A stretch of DNA of 64,000 bases, from the NCBI RefSeq assembly GCF_018139145.2, contig NC_059481.1, forward strand, positions 15,364,368 to 15,428,367, read 5' to 3'. Made by a program: the position numbers and the translations under genes. The DNA is from Gymnogyps californianus (Eukaryota; Chordata; Aves; Accipitriformes; Cathartidae). Below, in pieces: positions 46,501-58,759 of this stretch. The notes below the pieces were generated by a model. That model saw nothing but the letters and a program-made list of their open reading frames with translations, was not told the DNA's origin and searched no databases. Numbering within the stretch: the first letter of the stretch is position 1; each line of letters begins with the position of its first letter.

Positions 46501-49500
46501 TATGGTGAAGTTACATTAAAAAAACCTGCACATGCTTGTTTGACAGTAATTATAGCAGCTCAGAGTCTTGTTCACCCTCGAAGTCCTTCATGTATTTTCA
46601 TTTAAAAAGTTACTATCTACCTTTCTTAACTTCTACTATACAGAGTTGTCAAAGCAGTGAGCAGCAAGTGGTTCTATCAGAGGAGGCTGTGCTCCACCAA
46701 AAGAACAGTACAATACTTTTGTACGGACTATTCATGAATTACCCTAAATTGGAGCATGCTCATCTTACGAGCTACAACACAGCAAAACCACCTTTAATCA
46801 AAAATCAGTGCTTACCATTTATGGCCTTCTCTGGAGATTCTTCTACAACACCGGTGTCACAACCTGGATCAGAAGACCTTGAGAAACAGCAGACATTTTG
46901 GACTGAGCATACTGTTCACATTTACAAAAAACAGAACTTACCACATAGACTGAAAAGCAGTACTCTATTCTACAACAATATATTGCTTTGTGGGCTACTC
47001 TAAGTGAGCAATTAGTAAGCACTTTGCCTCCTATTAACGTAGGATGGAGTATGGGTAACTGTCTAGGTAACAGTTCTACATGGAAGTAAATGCTAAATTT
47101 CAGCCTGGAGTCCACAAAATACAGCACAAGCCTTTTCTTCAGAAGCCCTCGAAACAGCAACTGAACCTAAACAGAAGTTAGCTGCAGGAATTAAAGCACC
47201 CTGACTTACATGATAAAGCAAGCAGTATTTCTCCCCACTCAGACAATGGAACTTAGCCTCCACTGGTTCTCTTGCTGCCTTAGGTGAAGATGACACTTTG
47301 ACCACAAAGAAGATACCCGGTTCTTGTGCTTGCAGCCGTTAATTAGACATCCAATACTTACTGAAGAAATTCAGAAAGAGCTTACTCACCGGCCTTTGAT
47401 CTGCTTATGTAGTAGTCTCCTGGAGACCTGCTTATGTAGTGGTGTTTCTGCAACTCTCTTGGTCAATAACTTGCGATGATCTAAAAATCAAGCAAGAGCT
47501 ATAACATCACACAATTATAAAGCAGTTAGGACAAATAAATAAATACAGTTTTGTATAGGCTTCAGTTGAAGAATGACAGCCAATATAGTATCATTGTGCA
47601 TCAGTCTCCCAGCACTCATAAGCTATCATCAGTTCAGAGTCCAGTGTCTACACTTCCTTCCCACTCCCTCAATATTATTAATAGTACTGACTTTGTGTCA
47701 GAGATAATTAACCTACTGAGATAACTTTCATTCTTCATCTTCCATTTAGATCCATTTTTAACATTAGTTTTCTTTATGAGACTTAAGAGTTCAGTAAAAA
47801 ATAGGTTTCAGTTTCAATATCATCCTATTCACCCTCCAAACACCACAGCAATGATCTAAAATATTTTCTCCTTCATTAAAAACATATCATAATTAATTGT
47901 TTCATAGAACTGAGGACACAAGAATAGGAATTTTAGCAAAAGCTCTTCCACAACAATCCTACATGTGCAAGTCATGTCCTACCTTTAGTGCCTTCATCAG
48001 TGCATTTGTATCTTAAGCCTTCCACAGCAGATACTGACTGGCTTCTAGGCATCTTTTTCATAGACCTTTTTGATGGTGAAAGTATCTCTTCATTGAAGAG
48101 GTTCCTCCTTACCTTTGTAACCTCTGAGGCAAGACAAAGCAAGAAATAATCAGATTAAATGGAAAAAAAAAAAAAGAGGAAAAAAGAAAAAAGTCACAGG
48201 AAAATAATGTTGTCAGGCCACTAGAGATGGAAACATCACATACTAGCATAGAAAAACAACTTTTTAGAGGCCACAAAGCATTGAAAAAGTTGTTTTTCTG
48301 CTACTAGAAGATGTCCTCCTCTAAATCCATCCTGGACTTCTCTTACAAATTTGCATTATTTCAGCAATAAGCTACAAGCAGATGCCATAGCAGAAAAAGC
48401 AGCCAGTCAGTGTCCAGATGGAACAACATCAAGTAAGCTACAAAATCTCCACTGAAGCACATGTTGGTTCAGAGAATGCATGTGGAATTTAATTTTATCA
48501 AGTATTTTGTAGAGAGATATTCTGTTTCCAGATATAGAAGTTCACTCTTGTCCTCATTTTCTTTTCAGGACAGAGAAGATGGAAATAATTGCAAGATTCA
48601 AGGAAGAATGGAAAGGTTTTCTTTTCAGGATACATGATTTAAGGTTTCTGCGTGTGAGCACACACAGAATACAGTGGTTATTTTTTCCTCAAAGTTTTTG
48701 CAGAATTCAGCAAAACTTCCTTCAGATTTCCAGCATGCTTCAGCATAATTTCAGCACAGCTCACTAAAATTTACAGGGAGAACATGTGCTGAAGACACAC
48801 CTTTCCACGGAAAAGCTAGAAGTCAATATACCTTGCACTGCTTCTTTCTGCAAAGGCATCCGTTGAGACTTCTCAGTGGCAAGGTAAGAACGCAAGCTCT
48901 CCTGAAACAAAAAAGAAATTAGTCTCACCAGCAGTTTAATGTTATGTTTAACTACTATGAATATTAACTGTAAGCTCTGAACCACACATTATTTCAATTT
49001 CTCCTTCAAAACGATTTTGATCTCTGCACAGCTGGTACAGGGCATACTCACTAAGTGAATACAGAGCAAGAGTTTCTGCACTCAAGTGTCACTTCACAAC
49101 GTTGCTGCACCCCTGCAGAAGCAACCCACACACAATTCTTTCAGAAGAGTTTTACCTTTCTGATGGGATTCTTGGCTATCTTGGGAATCTCAATTTGACG
49201 CAAGTTCTGTGGTGCTTCTGTCATGCTCCTGTGTCTGGCTAATACATTATTCCTTTAGAAAGTATACAAAAATTAAGTTAAAATAAGATCAGAAGCATAA
49301 TTATCAACCTAATGACAATTAAACTTAGGTTTGACTCTAGAGATAGGAAGTTTTTACCTAAATTCAGATTGCAAATTGCATTGATACCGCACTTATTTTA
49401 CAACACTGAAAGATGATTTGCAATATAAATAGCTATACCTAACTTTAAGGTTGGTATTAAAACTCATTTCACGATTTGCTAAAACATACACAGGATCCCC

Positions 49501-52500
49501 AACATAGAGGTCTACAGTAAATCGCAGTTTTAACTAACAATATAGGGTCACCTACTGCACAACAGAACATCCTCTTCCTCTCATGGAAGATGCTCATGAA
49601 CTCTACTTTTGCATAAGACACACATACAGAATCAAGATTACACTTTCATATAGTCAACAACAGCAAGTTAAAATGAAAAATGGGAGCCCTTAATATTTCT
49701 CTCAGGCTTGTAGAGCTATCAGCAGGTGTCAGCTTGCCCCAACTAGCTATCCAGCAACAGAAACAAAGATGACTGAGTTGTAGCTTAGACAACTCCTCAG
49801 CCACAGCCCAGGCCACAACAAGCTGCCCCCTATTTGGAATTATTACCTTCTCTTTTTGGCAGATCTGGTGCGCAGCTCCTCCAGCTGATCGCTCTCAGTG
49901 CGTAGGCAAACAGCGCTGGGAGTTAAGGCAGATGATAAAGACAGCGGAAGGCCTGGAGATTTGCTATCCAGAGTCACAGAGTCGTCACTGAAGAAGTCTG
50001 AAGGCAGAACAGATGCCAGCTTCGGGGGTATTTGTGTACCAAGACCATAGTAAATATCTCCAAGGGTCTTTGGTATAGAATTCATATACCTAAAGCATCA
50101 GAGAGAACCCACATCAAATACAATCCCCCACAAAACTGTCAGTGTTTCAATCCCAAGGTTTGAACTAAATCTTTGTTCTTAAATGTCAATTAAAAAAATA
50201 ACTGAAAATCAACTGGGTTTTTTGATTAGTTTACTTGCTTATCAGCTACTTTTTCTTTAATCAAGATATAAGCCTAACAAACAGAATGTGTCTAAACTCC
50301 TGAAAATTACAAAGATGCAGTGAATCAAAGCTGTAGATTGCTGTTTACTCAAAGATATCCAAACAAAGCCACAGCCCCCAGTAACACTTAAGTCATGCCG
50401 AAGAACTTACAATTCTAATATTTCCTCTAGAAACTTTGTAAGATACCCTGGGTCTTCAGTCAGACATAAAATGCGCAGCATATCTGTCATCTGGAAGAGA
50501 AAGTCAGGTGGGAAAACGGATTAAGATGTGACAGTTGCAACATCAGATTTTTTTAGCAAGGAATATAAAGTGTTACAGTAAAATCAAGGGAAAACTACAG
50601 GTTCCAGTTCTGCATTTCTACTGCCATCCAGAAACACAACCTGGTCTATAATTTACTTGCCTCTTCTAACAGCTGCTCCATTTCGTCAGTGTTGCTTTGC
50701 AGTGAAGGGCACTGAAGACATAACTCAAGGCGCAAAAATACCTGAAGTCGGCACCTAAGAAAACAAGTAATCATTCACTGCCTTTTTTCTGGTGGAAACA
50801 GCATATTTACTGCAAAAGGTATGCTCAAAAAAGCAATGGGAGGAGAAGTGGCTCCTTTTGACAGCATAACTTGGTTAGCATTTCATTTTGGTGGCAGGGG
50901 AGATGCCTCATTTCAGATATAGGCTGCAATGCTTATCACGCAGCATATGTATAGTTGCATTTAATGAAATGTTTTTACTGTGACCAGAGATTCTCCTTGG
51001 AATATTTACCCCATGTAAATACTTTTCCACTTGTACAAAAAAGCCACCATTAAAAATTGCTAACCAGCTCCACAGTATCTCAGAAGTTGAAGTAAATAGA
51101 GTGTCTCATACTCTCTGACTTTGGTCTCCTTCTGTAAGCCATGCTGTTGTCTGAGCATTTTGCTGGTCTTCAGGAGATGGCTTCTAACTCTTTCCACACA
51201 GGCCACCTGCAGAGACACATAATTACAGCAAAAAGTTAAAGTCTGTTCCCTGTCTGCAGGACAGTTTTTTCCCCCTCCTCTCTTGACCCACTCTTTTGGG
51301 AATAGCTCAATTTTTTTCTTCTCCTTCAAGGAAAAGAATTCTCTTTTTCTTTCACTAGCAAAGTCACGACGACCTGAGACACAGAAGAACGTATAGCTTG
51401 AAATCACAGAGGTGGTCACTTGCTTACAGCTTCAGGCCTTCTTCAGTAACTATGGATTTGTCTTTCACAGTATTTTTTTCAATTACTCACAAGTTTACCA
51501 ATTTTGGTTTCAGTGAGTTACTTTAAGTCTATAGTGTTAAAGATTGTAAGAAAAACCTTGAACTATTTCTCTTTCCTAGAGAAGTAGTAGGCTTAGATTC
51601 ACCATGTAAAGCAAAACCAGAAGACACACCTTTTTTAAAATATGGTTTGCAAGAATGTATTTTTTAAAATACTGTCTTTGAATAAGTGAAATTAGAATTC
51701 AGAATGAGGTCAATGTAAGGGAAAAAGACATCCGTTGGAATCTTTAGCAAAGGTGTAAACTGATAACTGAACTGGATTTTCCTACATTTTTACAACTACC
51801 TACATTTTTCACTACTGAGTAGGCACAGATAGAAGTAGTTAGTGGTTGTCGTTTTGACTACGTGCAACTGTGCATAAAAACTTCAGATATGATGAGGGAA
51901 AGGTAGCCTGAAATAGTAAAAACTTTAATTTCCAGATCAGTAACAACCCTGCCCACATGCTCTTACCTACCTCTTTCTCTGTGGAATCTTGTACTTTCAA
52001 GAACCTTTTAATGGCCATGATCATACTCTGGGCACACGCAGATGAAAGAACTCCCTCAGCAACAGCCTTCTGGTAGCTTGCAATTAAATGGCACTGCAGT
52101 TCCTCCTCAGTTTTGAAGTCTGCAAAGGAAATGGTCTAAGTTAACTAAATGCCTGTTCACCCCACCTTACTGATAAAACACTCATTCCAGCTGAAGAGGG
52201 GAACAGACGGGGTCATCAAAAGAGATTTTCTCCAAAGACACATCCAGACAACAGAACACTAACAGAAGCAGTGCCAGGTCCAGACCCATGACAAATGATA
52301 AGCTGAGTTCCGAGTAGATCAGCAAGCTTTCAGGTTACTGTAGCAGTCAAGAAATTCCCTTTACTTCTGCATAATTAGTAAATAAGGTGCTTCCCTCCAC
52401 TTCTTTTGGTTAAAGAAAAAAGTAGTTCCTTATTGCTTTTTTCAGATGGAGACAAGGCAGGAAACTAACCCCAGGAGTAGTTGTAACACTAGGTTGCAAA

Positions 52501-55500
52501 CATTTATAGAAACTAACTGGGAGAAGAAGGGTGGAAAAAAATAACCACTCTGTGCCAAGCTGAAGATACAGAAACCTGTATCATTGATCTGCTCCCTAGC
52601 ACCCCATACTCCCTTATTATCCTTCCCTCTCCCTTCCAAAAAAATTTTGTATGACCTCCTACAAATATCGGGACTGATAACTTAACACACACCTATTGAT
52701 ATCTTAAGTGCCTTTTCTTCCACCTTTTCATCCAATCTTTTTGCTGAAAGCTTCTGTGGAACCTTCTCATTCACTGTTGGTGGCACGCCATCAGGTTGAA
52801 ACTTCTGAGCTTTTACATTCAGTCTTGCTACGTTGAGCATCTGCAGGGATCTGGACATGTCTTCATCTTCTGCCTGACTGGAGTTCGGGGAACCCCACCT
52901 GCAACGCCACAAAAAGGGAGTTCTACCATCAGACATCCGGGGGCAGGAACTCCACCCAAGGTAGAGCATAATACTGAATTCTGTGTTACTGTCAAGTGAC
53001 CTTAACAATCTTTTAGTGGAAAACGTGGCCCAAAAGGTTAGTATTTCTCCATGAAATAAATGTACAGGCAGCATAGCAGGCAGCTACTTCTCTAAGTAAA
53101 AAGAAGGTGAAAACTGTTGCTCTGCATAAGAACTTACATGGGTATAATCAGAAGTTACATGTATAGGAATCAATCTTATGTCACAGAAATAGAAATAGCT
53201 GACAGAGCAAGACTTAGGGATACATCAGCTCAAGAGTATAATCAACTGTGGTTAGCGTACTGAAATGCAGCGATTAAACTCTTCTAGAAGAAAGTGTTTT
53301 ACTTCTCCAAATTAGAACAAAGTTGAGAGGTTGCAATATTTAATAGTAGTTGGAGTGGTCCCTGTTTCAACAACTAGTAAAACTGCAGAGCTCTGGATGC
53401 TGCTTTTTGACAGTTCTGTCAGTCACTGTGCAGCCTTGAATTCGAGTCATTTGGGTTGTACTAAAGGACAACCCTAATATTAATATGTAAATGATGCTGT
53501 CTCTAAATAAAAAAGTCTAAAGCATGCCACTACTCAGGAGAGTACAGATCTCTAGGGTTCATGCATTAAAAAGGCCTGCTGAGAAGCCTGTATCATCTTT
53601 TACTGACAATATGCACATATAATCCCAAAGTATACATACGTCTTTTTTTGTTATTTCCTGGTCCAGCTGCAGCACATGTTTCACTGAATTTTCTCTGGTA
53701 CAGCTCAGATAGACTTTCTGAGAGTTCCACTTCAGATTGGTCTGCATCATCCTTCCTGTTAGCACAAGGAACCTGCAGGAGCCTATATAAAAGAGTCATT
53801 CAATACAGTTATCAAAAAAGATGGGAGTGGGAGGCATATCCCTTGTTCCCAGTGGACAGGAACCAGGTTTTTCTAGGTGCCAGTCCACAGCAGTATAGCG
53901 CAAGTAACACATGCTAGTGCTCTTCCAATGCCTGCTTCCCAAAACTCTTACTTAAAAGATAAAAAAAATACAAGCCACCCTCTTAAAAGGGTCAGACTTG
54001 GAAACAAGCGTAACAAGAGTTGCCTGATGTACAATGGATATGCCACAAAACTACATGAGCAGCTTTGTGCTATCTAAGCCATCCTGCATTAGGCTTTTTT
54101 TTTTTTAAGTTTCACTCGGCAAGCTCTTTGAAGAAAGCAGGCTTATTCATTCCTACTAAATACCAACTGTGATAACACAACCACTATCTTCAGTATCTTG
54201 CAGTGGATCTTATCATACCATAAGAAGAGCTGAAGACTGACATTTCCCCAAGTAGCTTAGGTAATTTTAAGTCACCTATGTCACTCCTGAAACTGTCAAG
54301 ATCTTAATTCACACAAACTGCTACCCAAACATCCTGTTCCCAGTTCCTTTTGTCTATACACCAAGACATAATGAAGCAAAAGGACATAGTACTTCTATTT
54401 CTGTACTCGGTTTACTAAGAGGAGCATTTAGTTCTAGAACTCTGAGCAACACTACAGCCATACTCCCTTAACAGGAAGCAGAAATCCTTGATTATTACTC
54501 AGAGACATGTTTTGGAAAAATACCTGAATGACTCCATCAGATCTGAGCTCGCTCCACAAGCGTTCGATGCAGCATACCATGCTTCAAGCACTGAAGGATG
54601 CCAGCCCCCTGTATGGGACAGTTCCCGTTGGACCCACTCTGGCATAGGAGTTTCTTCTTCTGTGAGCAGACACACAAAAAAAATAGAAGGAAACTAAATG
54701 AAGTGGCACAAGGTCCCAGCCTTCACAGAGGCTCTAAAGCAGAGGATTCCAAACCTTTGCTCCTGGAGGGGCAATTTAATAGCCAATATATCATGCAGGG
54801 AGACTCATAAGAAGATTCACTGTAACACAAGACAGGTGAGCTAAAAGCAGCCTCCTTGCAGCCACACCCAAACGCTTTACTGGCCAGGGATGGCCTATGT
54901 GACACATTTTAGGAAACCTCGTGCTAAAAACTTGTCCCCAAGCACAAGTAGCTGCACTTTATCTACAAGCTAATGGAAACTAATGCTCTGTCAATAAAAC
55001 AGAAAGATACAACAGTGCAGATTTCTGCATCACATCACAAGGCCTGAGCCACAGAAGACAAGACAAAATTAAGTCCCAAAAATGAGAGACTCCTTGCTGA
55101 GGAAATCATTAGCTTTAGATTTTTCCACTCCAAATCAGACCTAGACATGATCAAAAGATAGCATTTCCTGACACCTACCCATACTGGCCAGGGAATCTTC
55201 CACCAACGTGTTAATTTTACTCAACACACTATTCACAACATCTGGGAGATGAAGAGCATGGTCTTGGAAACAGTTCTCCACTACAGCTCCTTCAAGGTTG
55301 CATTGCTGAACTTCAGCAGAGTTCTCAGTACCAAGTATAGTCAGAACTGCAGTGCTCTCAGAAAGTGGTGATAAAATAGCAGTGCAGGGGCACCAAGTTT
55401 TAGATAGAGATACCTCAGCAACCTACATTAAAAAAAAAAAAAAAGAGAGAAAAGTTTAAGTTTTCTAGAAATACAGAGACCTAAAGAGTACAGATACTTT

Positions 55501-58004
55501 ACAAACAGGTTATAGATTTACATCACCTTCTAAAGAATGCTCTGAATTTAGCTCCAAATGAGCAATTTGCAGTGCAACAAATACCACTATTATTGTCTTC
55601 ACAACATGATACACTGTCACCCCTTTTGTCACAGCTCATTTCACAATAGATATTAAAGGCAAAGAAGAGATTTACCATGTGCAGTTCTTCAGTCACTAGA
55701 CTCCTTAATAGCTGATGAAACAGTGACCTGTTACATTCTGCCTGCTCAGCCTGCGAGCTCTGCAATATCCAGCTCTCTGTGAGAAAGCGGCCAGCCTGCA
55801 CCAAGCTCCAGCCCGTCAAGCTACCTTTCAGGAAGATATCAACTGGAAAATGCAGTTGTCTTTGGCTCATGGCGAGGGGTTCCAGGATCACAGCACAGCT
55901 TTCCTGCTTCTTTCCTCCTGTGCAAGGATAAGATAAAGCAAAAGTTCTAAAGCTTGTAGAACAGGTTTTTCATCTAGATGAAGAGACAACTTCAGTGCAA
56001 GAAAAAGAAATTCAGAGATTAAACTGGGAATAGTTCTACCGTAAGCATACCGCGGAACTGATCTTCCCAAGCTCTCATGAAGGAGCTAAGTGCACGAAGG
56101 GACCGCTAAAGAGACCATGCACACTTCATGTTGCTTTAAAGCTAATCTGCTTTCTTTTGAAGGGACTTTTTATTTGTGTTCTTAGCTTAGCCAAATTGAA
56201 GCTGAGACAAAGCATGTAGAAGAAAAGGGTGTATATCTATATAAGGTGGGACCAGCAAAGAGCTCTTCAGGCATCCAAACTTCTGGAAGCATAGAAAACT
56301 GAAGAGACTAAATCAGAAATATGGGCTAATAGCTCTCATATCAGAGGAACCAGAGCATATACAGGACTTTTTTTTTTTTTTAAACGTAGACTCTTAAATA
56401 TCTGAAATTATTCTACACATACTGTTCACAAGGGAAACTCATCAAGGACCCTGCATGAGAGATCACAGTTATTACTATGCACACCTACTTCTTTTTCTTT
56501 TTTTTTTTTTTTTTAATTACCAGGCATGCTAAGAAACATTGTTCCTTCTTGCTGGGGGAATACTGCTTGAAATACAGAGGGCTTCGAGAACAAGCAGTTC
56601 AAAGTCGCATCCAACGGCAGAAGCATGGTCCAAGGCACAGGCTGTGGCACCGGGGAACATGAGTCTCCAAGAAAGCCATCAGCAAGATCTGCCCTGTGGT
56701 GACTCAGACATTGCACTAAGGTTTCAGACGGCAAGATGGTGCCTCCCATCTGACGGATCAGTTCAAACATTGTCCAGTATCCAACATGATCTGGGGATTC
56801 AATCAGCTGAAATAAAGTAACAGAGAGGTCTCAAGTTAATGTTGGCAGTGAGATAACCTCCATCCGAACACACAGAGATTGCATGCTTTTAGAAAAACTG
56901 GCATAAGAAACGCATACAGAGCATCTTAACGCAGTGCTTTCCAAGTGTTTTTATGGAGTTTATTAACCTCATCAGGAAAATACTATACCCACTGAATTAA
57001 GAGGTAGTCAATATTTTCAAGTATGTATCTTGACACCCGAATTGTCAGACCGCCTATTTGCAATTCTGAATAGCTGTAACTCCCACCTAACTCAAAGCAC
57101 AAGATGACCCACCAATAAACACTGTACAGTTACTCAATTGCTGATATATCTCCATCTCAACGGGGAGAACTACCATTCCAGTTTTCAGTCTCTCGTTGAA
57201 CAAGACTACATGGCAGAAACCAAAGACCTTTCCCTACCACTCAAAGGCCACAGCATAAAACTGCTCTCCCTTCTTATACGGGAGGGTAGCGCAGAAGATG
57301 GCCCGCTAGCACTCATAGCTGAAAGCTGTGCGGTATAATCTCATTACCTGAGACCACTCGGCAGTGTCCACCCAGAACAGCGTGATTTTCTGGTCCGCGA
57401 TCAACTCCTGGACACTCTTGGGCAGGAGTTTCTCCACCAGCTCGTGAGCCGTGGGCGGCTCACAAGGGGAGGAAGGGGCGTCGCTCCCCGACACGAACTG
57501 CCGCAGCTCCCTCCGCGAGTGGGGGCAAGGGGAGAAGAGGAAGACGGCGTTCACAAAGCCCTCGGGGGGCGCCTGGCTCTCCGGGGGCTCACCGGCGGCC
57601 AGCCCCGTCCTCCGGCTCCTGCGGAGCGGCTTGGCGGGGGACGCGATCTCCGGGCGGTCCCACTGGAAGTCGAGGAGCGTCTCCTTGAGGCCGTTGTGGG
57701 TGAGGGCGGCGCGGGTCGCCGGCCCGGGCAGGACGGCGGCGGGTCCCCGCGCCCCGAACCGCTGCGCCAGCTCCTCCTCGAAGCGGGCCCACGCGCGGGG
57801 TCCCGGCGGGCGGAAGCCGCCGCCCCGCGAGGCCCCGCCGCGCCCCCCGAGCGAGTCGAAGAACCTGAAGGCCCAGCGGAGGCGGGGCAGGCCGAAGCGG
57901 CAGCCCAGGTGGTTGAGGAGCCGCAGGGCGCCGCGCTGGAGCCGCGCCCGCCGCCCCGGGCTGGCCGTGTCCAGCAGGAACACCACGCTGTGGGAGCACG
58001 CCAT
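40585..58004 (-). CDS. TICRR: TopBP1-interacting checkpoint and replication regulator (Treslin)
   Basis: There are 22 coding exons on the minus strand: 57348-58004, 56521-56806, 55676-55917, 55179-55422, 54524-54659, 53640-53782, 52693-52898, 51971-52119, 51112-51206, 50661-50754, 50411-50490, 49847-50089, 49156-49252, 48832-48901, 47983-48123, 47390-47480, 46816-46877, 45840-45995, 44941-45098, 42431-44729, 41055-41168 and 40585-40703. About 1960 codons (human about 1910). The N-terminus [14 protein letters not shown] and FQWDRPEI, the Sld3-like core ([28 protein letters not shown]), [34 protein letters not shown] and GGQTYICQ are Treslin hallmarks. Treslin, with MTBP and CDK-dependent TopBP1 binding, loads CDC45 to fire origins. 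Many S/T-P sites are present, including LSPSKRS near residue 930. Exon 7 (52693-52898) has an internal one-base loss: its length is off by one against both neighbouring phases. Exon 10 uses a GC donor. The end [14 protein letters not shown] is the conserved C-terminus. Confidence 0.96.
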
Positions 58005-58500
58005 GGCGCCCTGCCTCACGACGGCCCAACGGCCGCCCCCGCCGCGCGCGCGGCCCGCGGGCCCCGTCAGAGCGCGCCCGCCGCCATCGCCCGGTACAAC
58101 TGCTGGCGCCCTCGCCTCGCGCGCCCTCATTGGCTGCCGCCGAGCGCCCGCCCCCCCGCTTCCTCGCTCCCCATTGGGCCGCGGCGGCGGCGGCTGTGTG
58201 GCGCGCCTGCGCAATGCGGCGCCCGCGCTGGCGGCGGGCGGGGGACGGAAGGGAGGAGCGGCGCCGGCTGTTCGGGCGACGCTCTCCGCTGATTGGCCGG
58301 CCGCGGCGTGCGTGCGGGGGAGCGCGGCATTCCATTGGCGAGCGTCCGTGACGAAAATAGAGGGCGAGGCCAGCGCCCGGAGCGAGCCGATTGGCCGCCG
58401 CCGCCAATTTAAAATTTAAAGCCGGCAGGGCGCGCGTGCGGTGACGTCACTGCCTTCCTCTCCTCCTCATTGGGCGTAAGGGTGGTGACGCCACGATGAT
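58005..58500 (-). promoter_or_regulatory. TICRR CpG-island promoter with CCAAT and CRE cluster
   Basis: CpG-rich sequence directly upstream of the TICRR ATG. CCAAT boxes in TICRR orientation (ATTGG on plus) lie at 58129, 58173, 58292, 58334, 58390 and 58469, plus one in the opposite orientation at 58404. A perfect CRE lies at 58442-58449, and an AT-rich TTTAAAATTTAAA-like patch at about 58408-58420. Arrays of CCAAT boxes bound by NF-Y are typical of cell-cycle gene promoters, which fits an S-phase initiation factor. GC-richness continues to about 58750. Motif identity is seen; binding is inferred. Confidence 0.75.
58442..58449. promoter_or_regulatory. Palindromic CRE (TGACGTCA)
   Basis: A perfect 8-base CREB/ATF palindrome, with further TGACG half sites nearby (58487 and 58512 area), upstream of TICRR. 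Confidence 0.7.
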
Positions 58501-58759
58501 GTCACCGCCGTGACCTCACCGAGGCGGGCGGGGTCGCCGAGGCGGGAGGCGCGGCCGGGGGAGCCTGGAGAGCAGGCGGGGCGGCGGTAGAGCACGCCGG
58601 GGGCGGCAGGCAGGGCGGGCAGCCCCGGGGCTGAGCCGCGGGAGCTTTCCGTTCCTGCCCCGGCCCGCCCTGCACCCGAGCAGGCTCCCGCTCGCCGCTA
58701 GAGGTCAACGCCTGCCCGCAAACCGGCGCCTCTGCAGCCGCCGTCACAGATCGGCCGTC

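Noticed and set aside
56051..56105. Exon-like segment in a TICRR intron with acceptor, donor and an open frame ([14 protein letters not shown])
   Set aside because: It needs phase 0 entry, but exon 2 ends in phase 1. Inclusion would create a stop, and exon 2 joins directly and in phase to the conserved exon at 55676-55917.
57444..58419. Long plus-strand ORFs (282 and 322 codons) antisense to TICRR exon 1
   Set aside because: They are GC-rich shadows of the real exon and promoter, with R/G/A/P-rich translations and no known domain.
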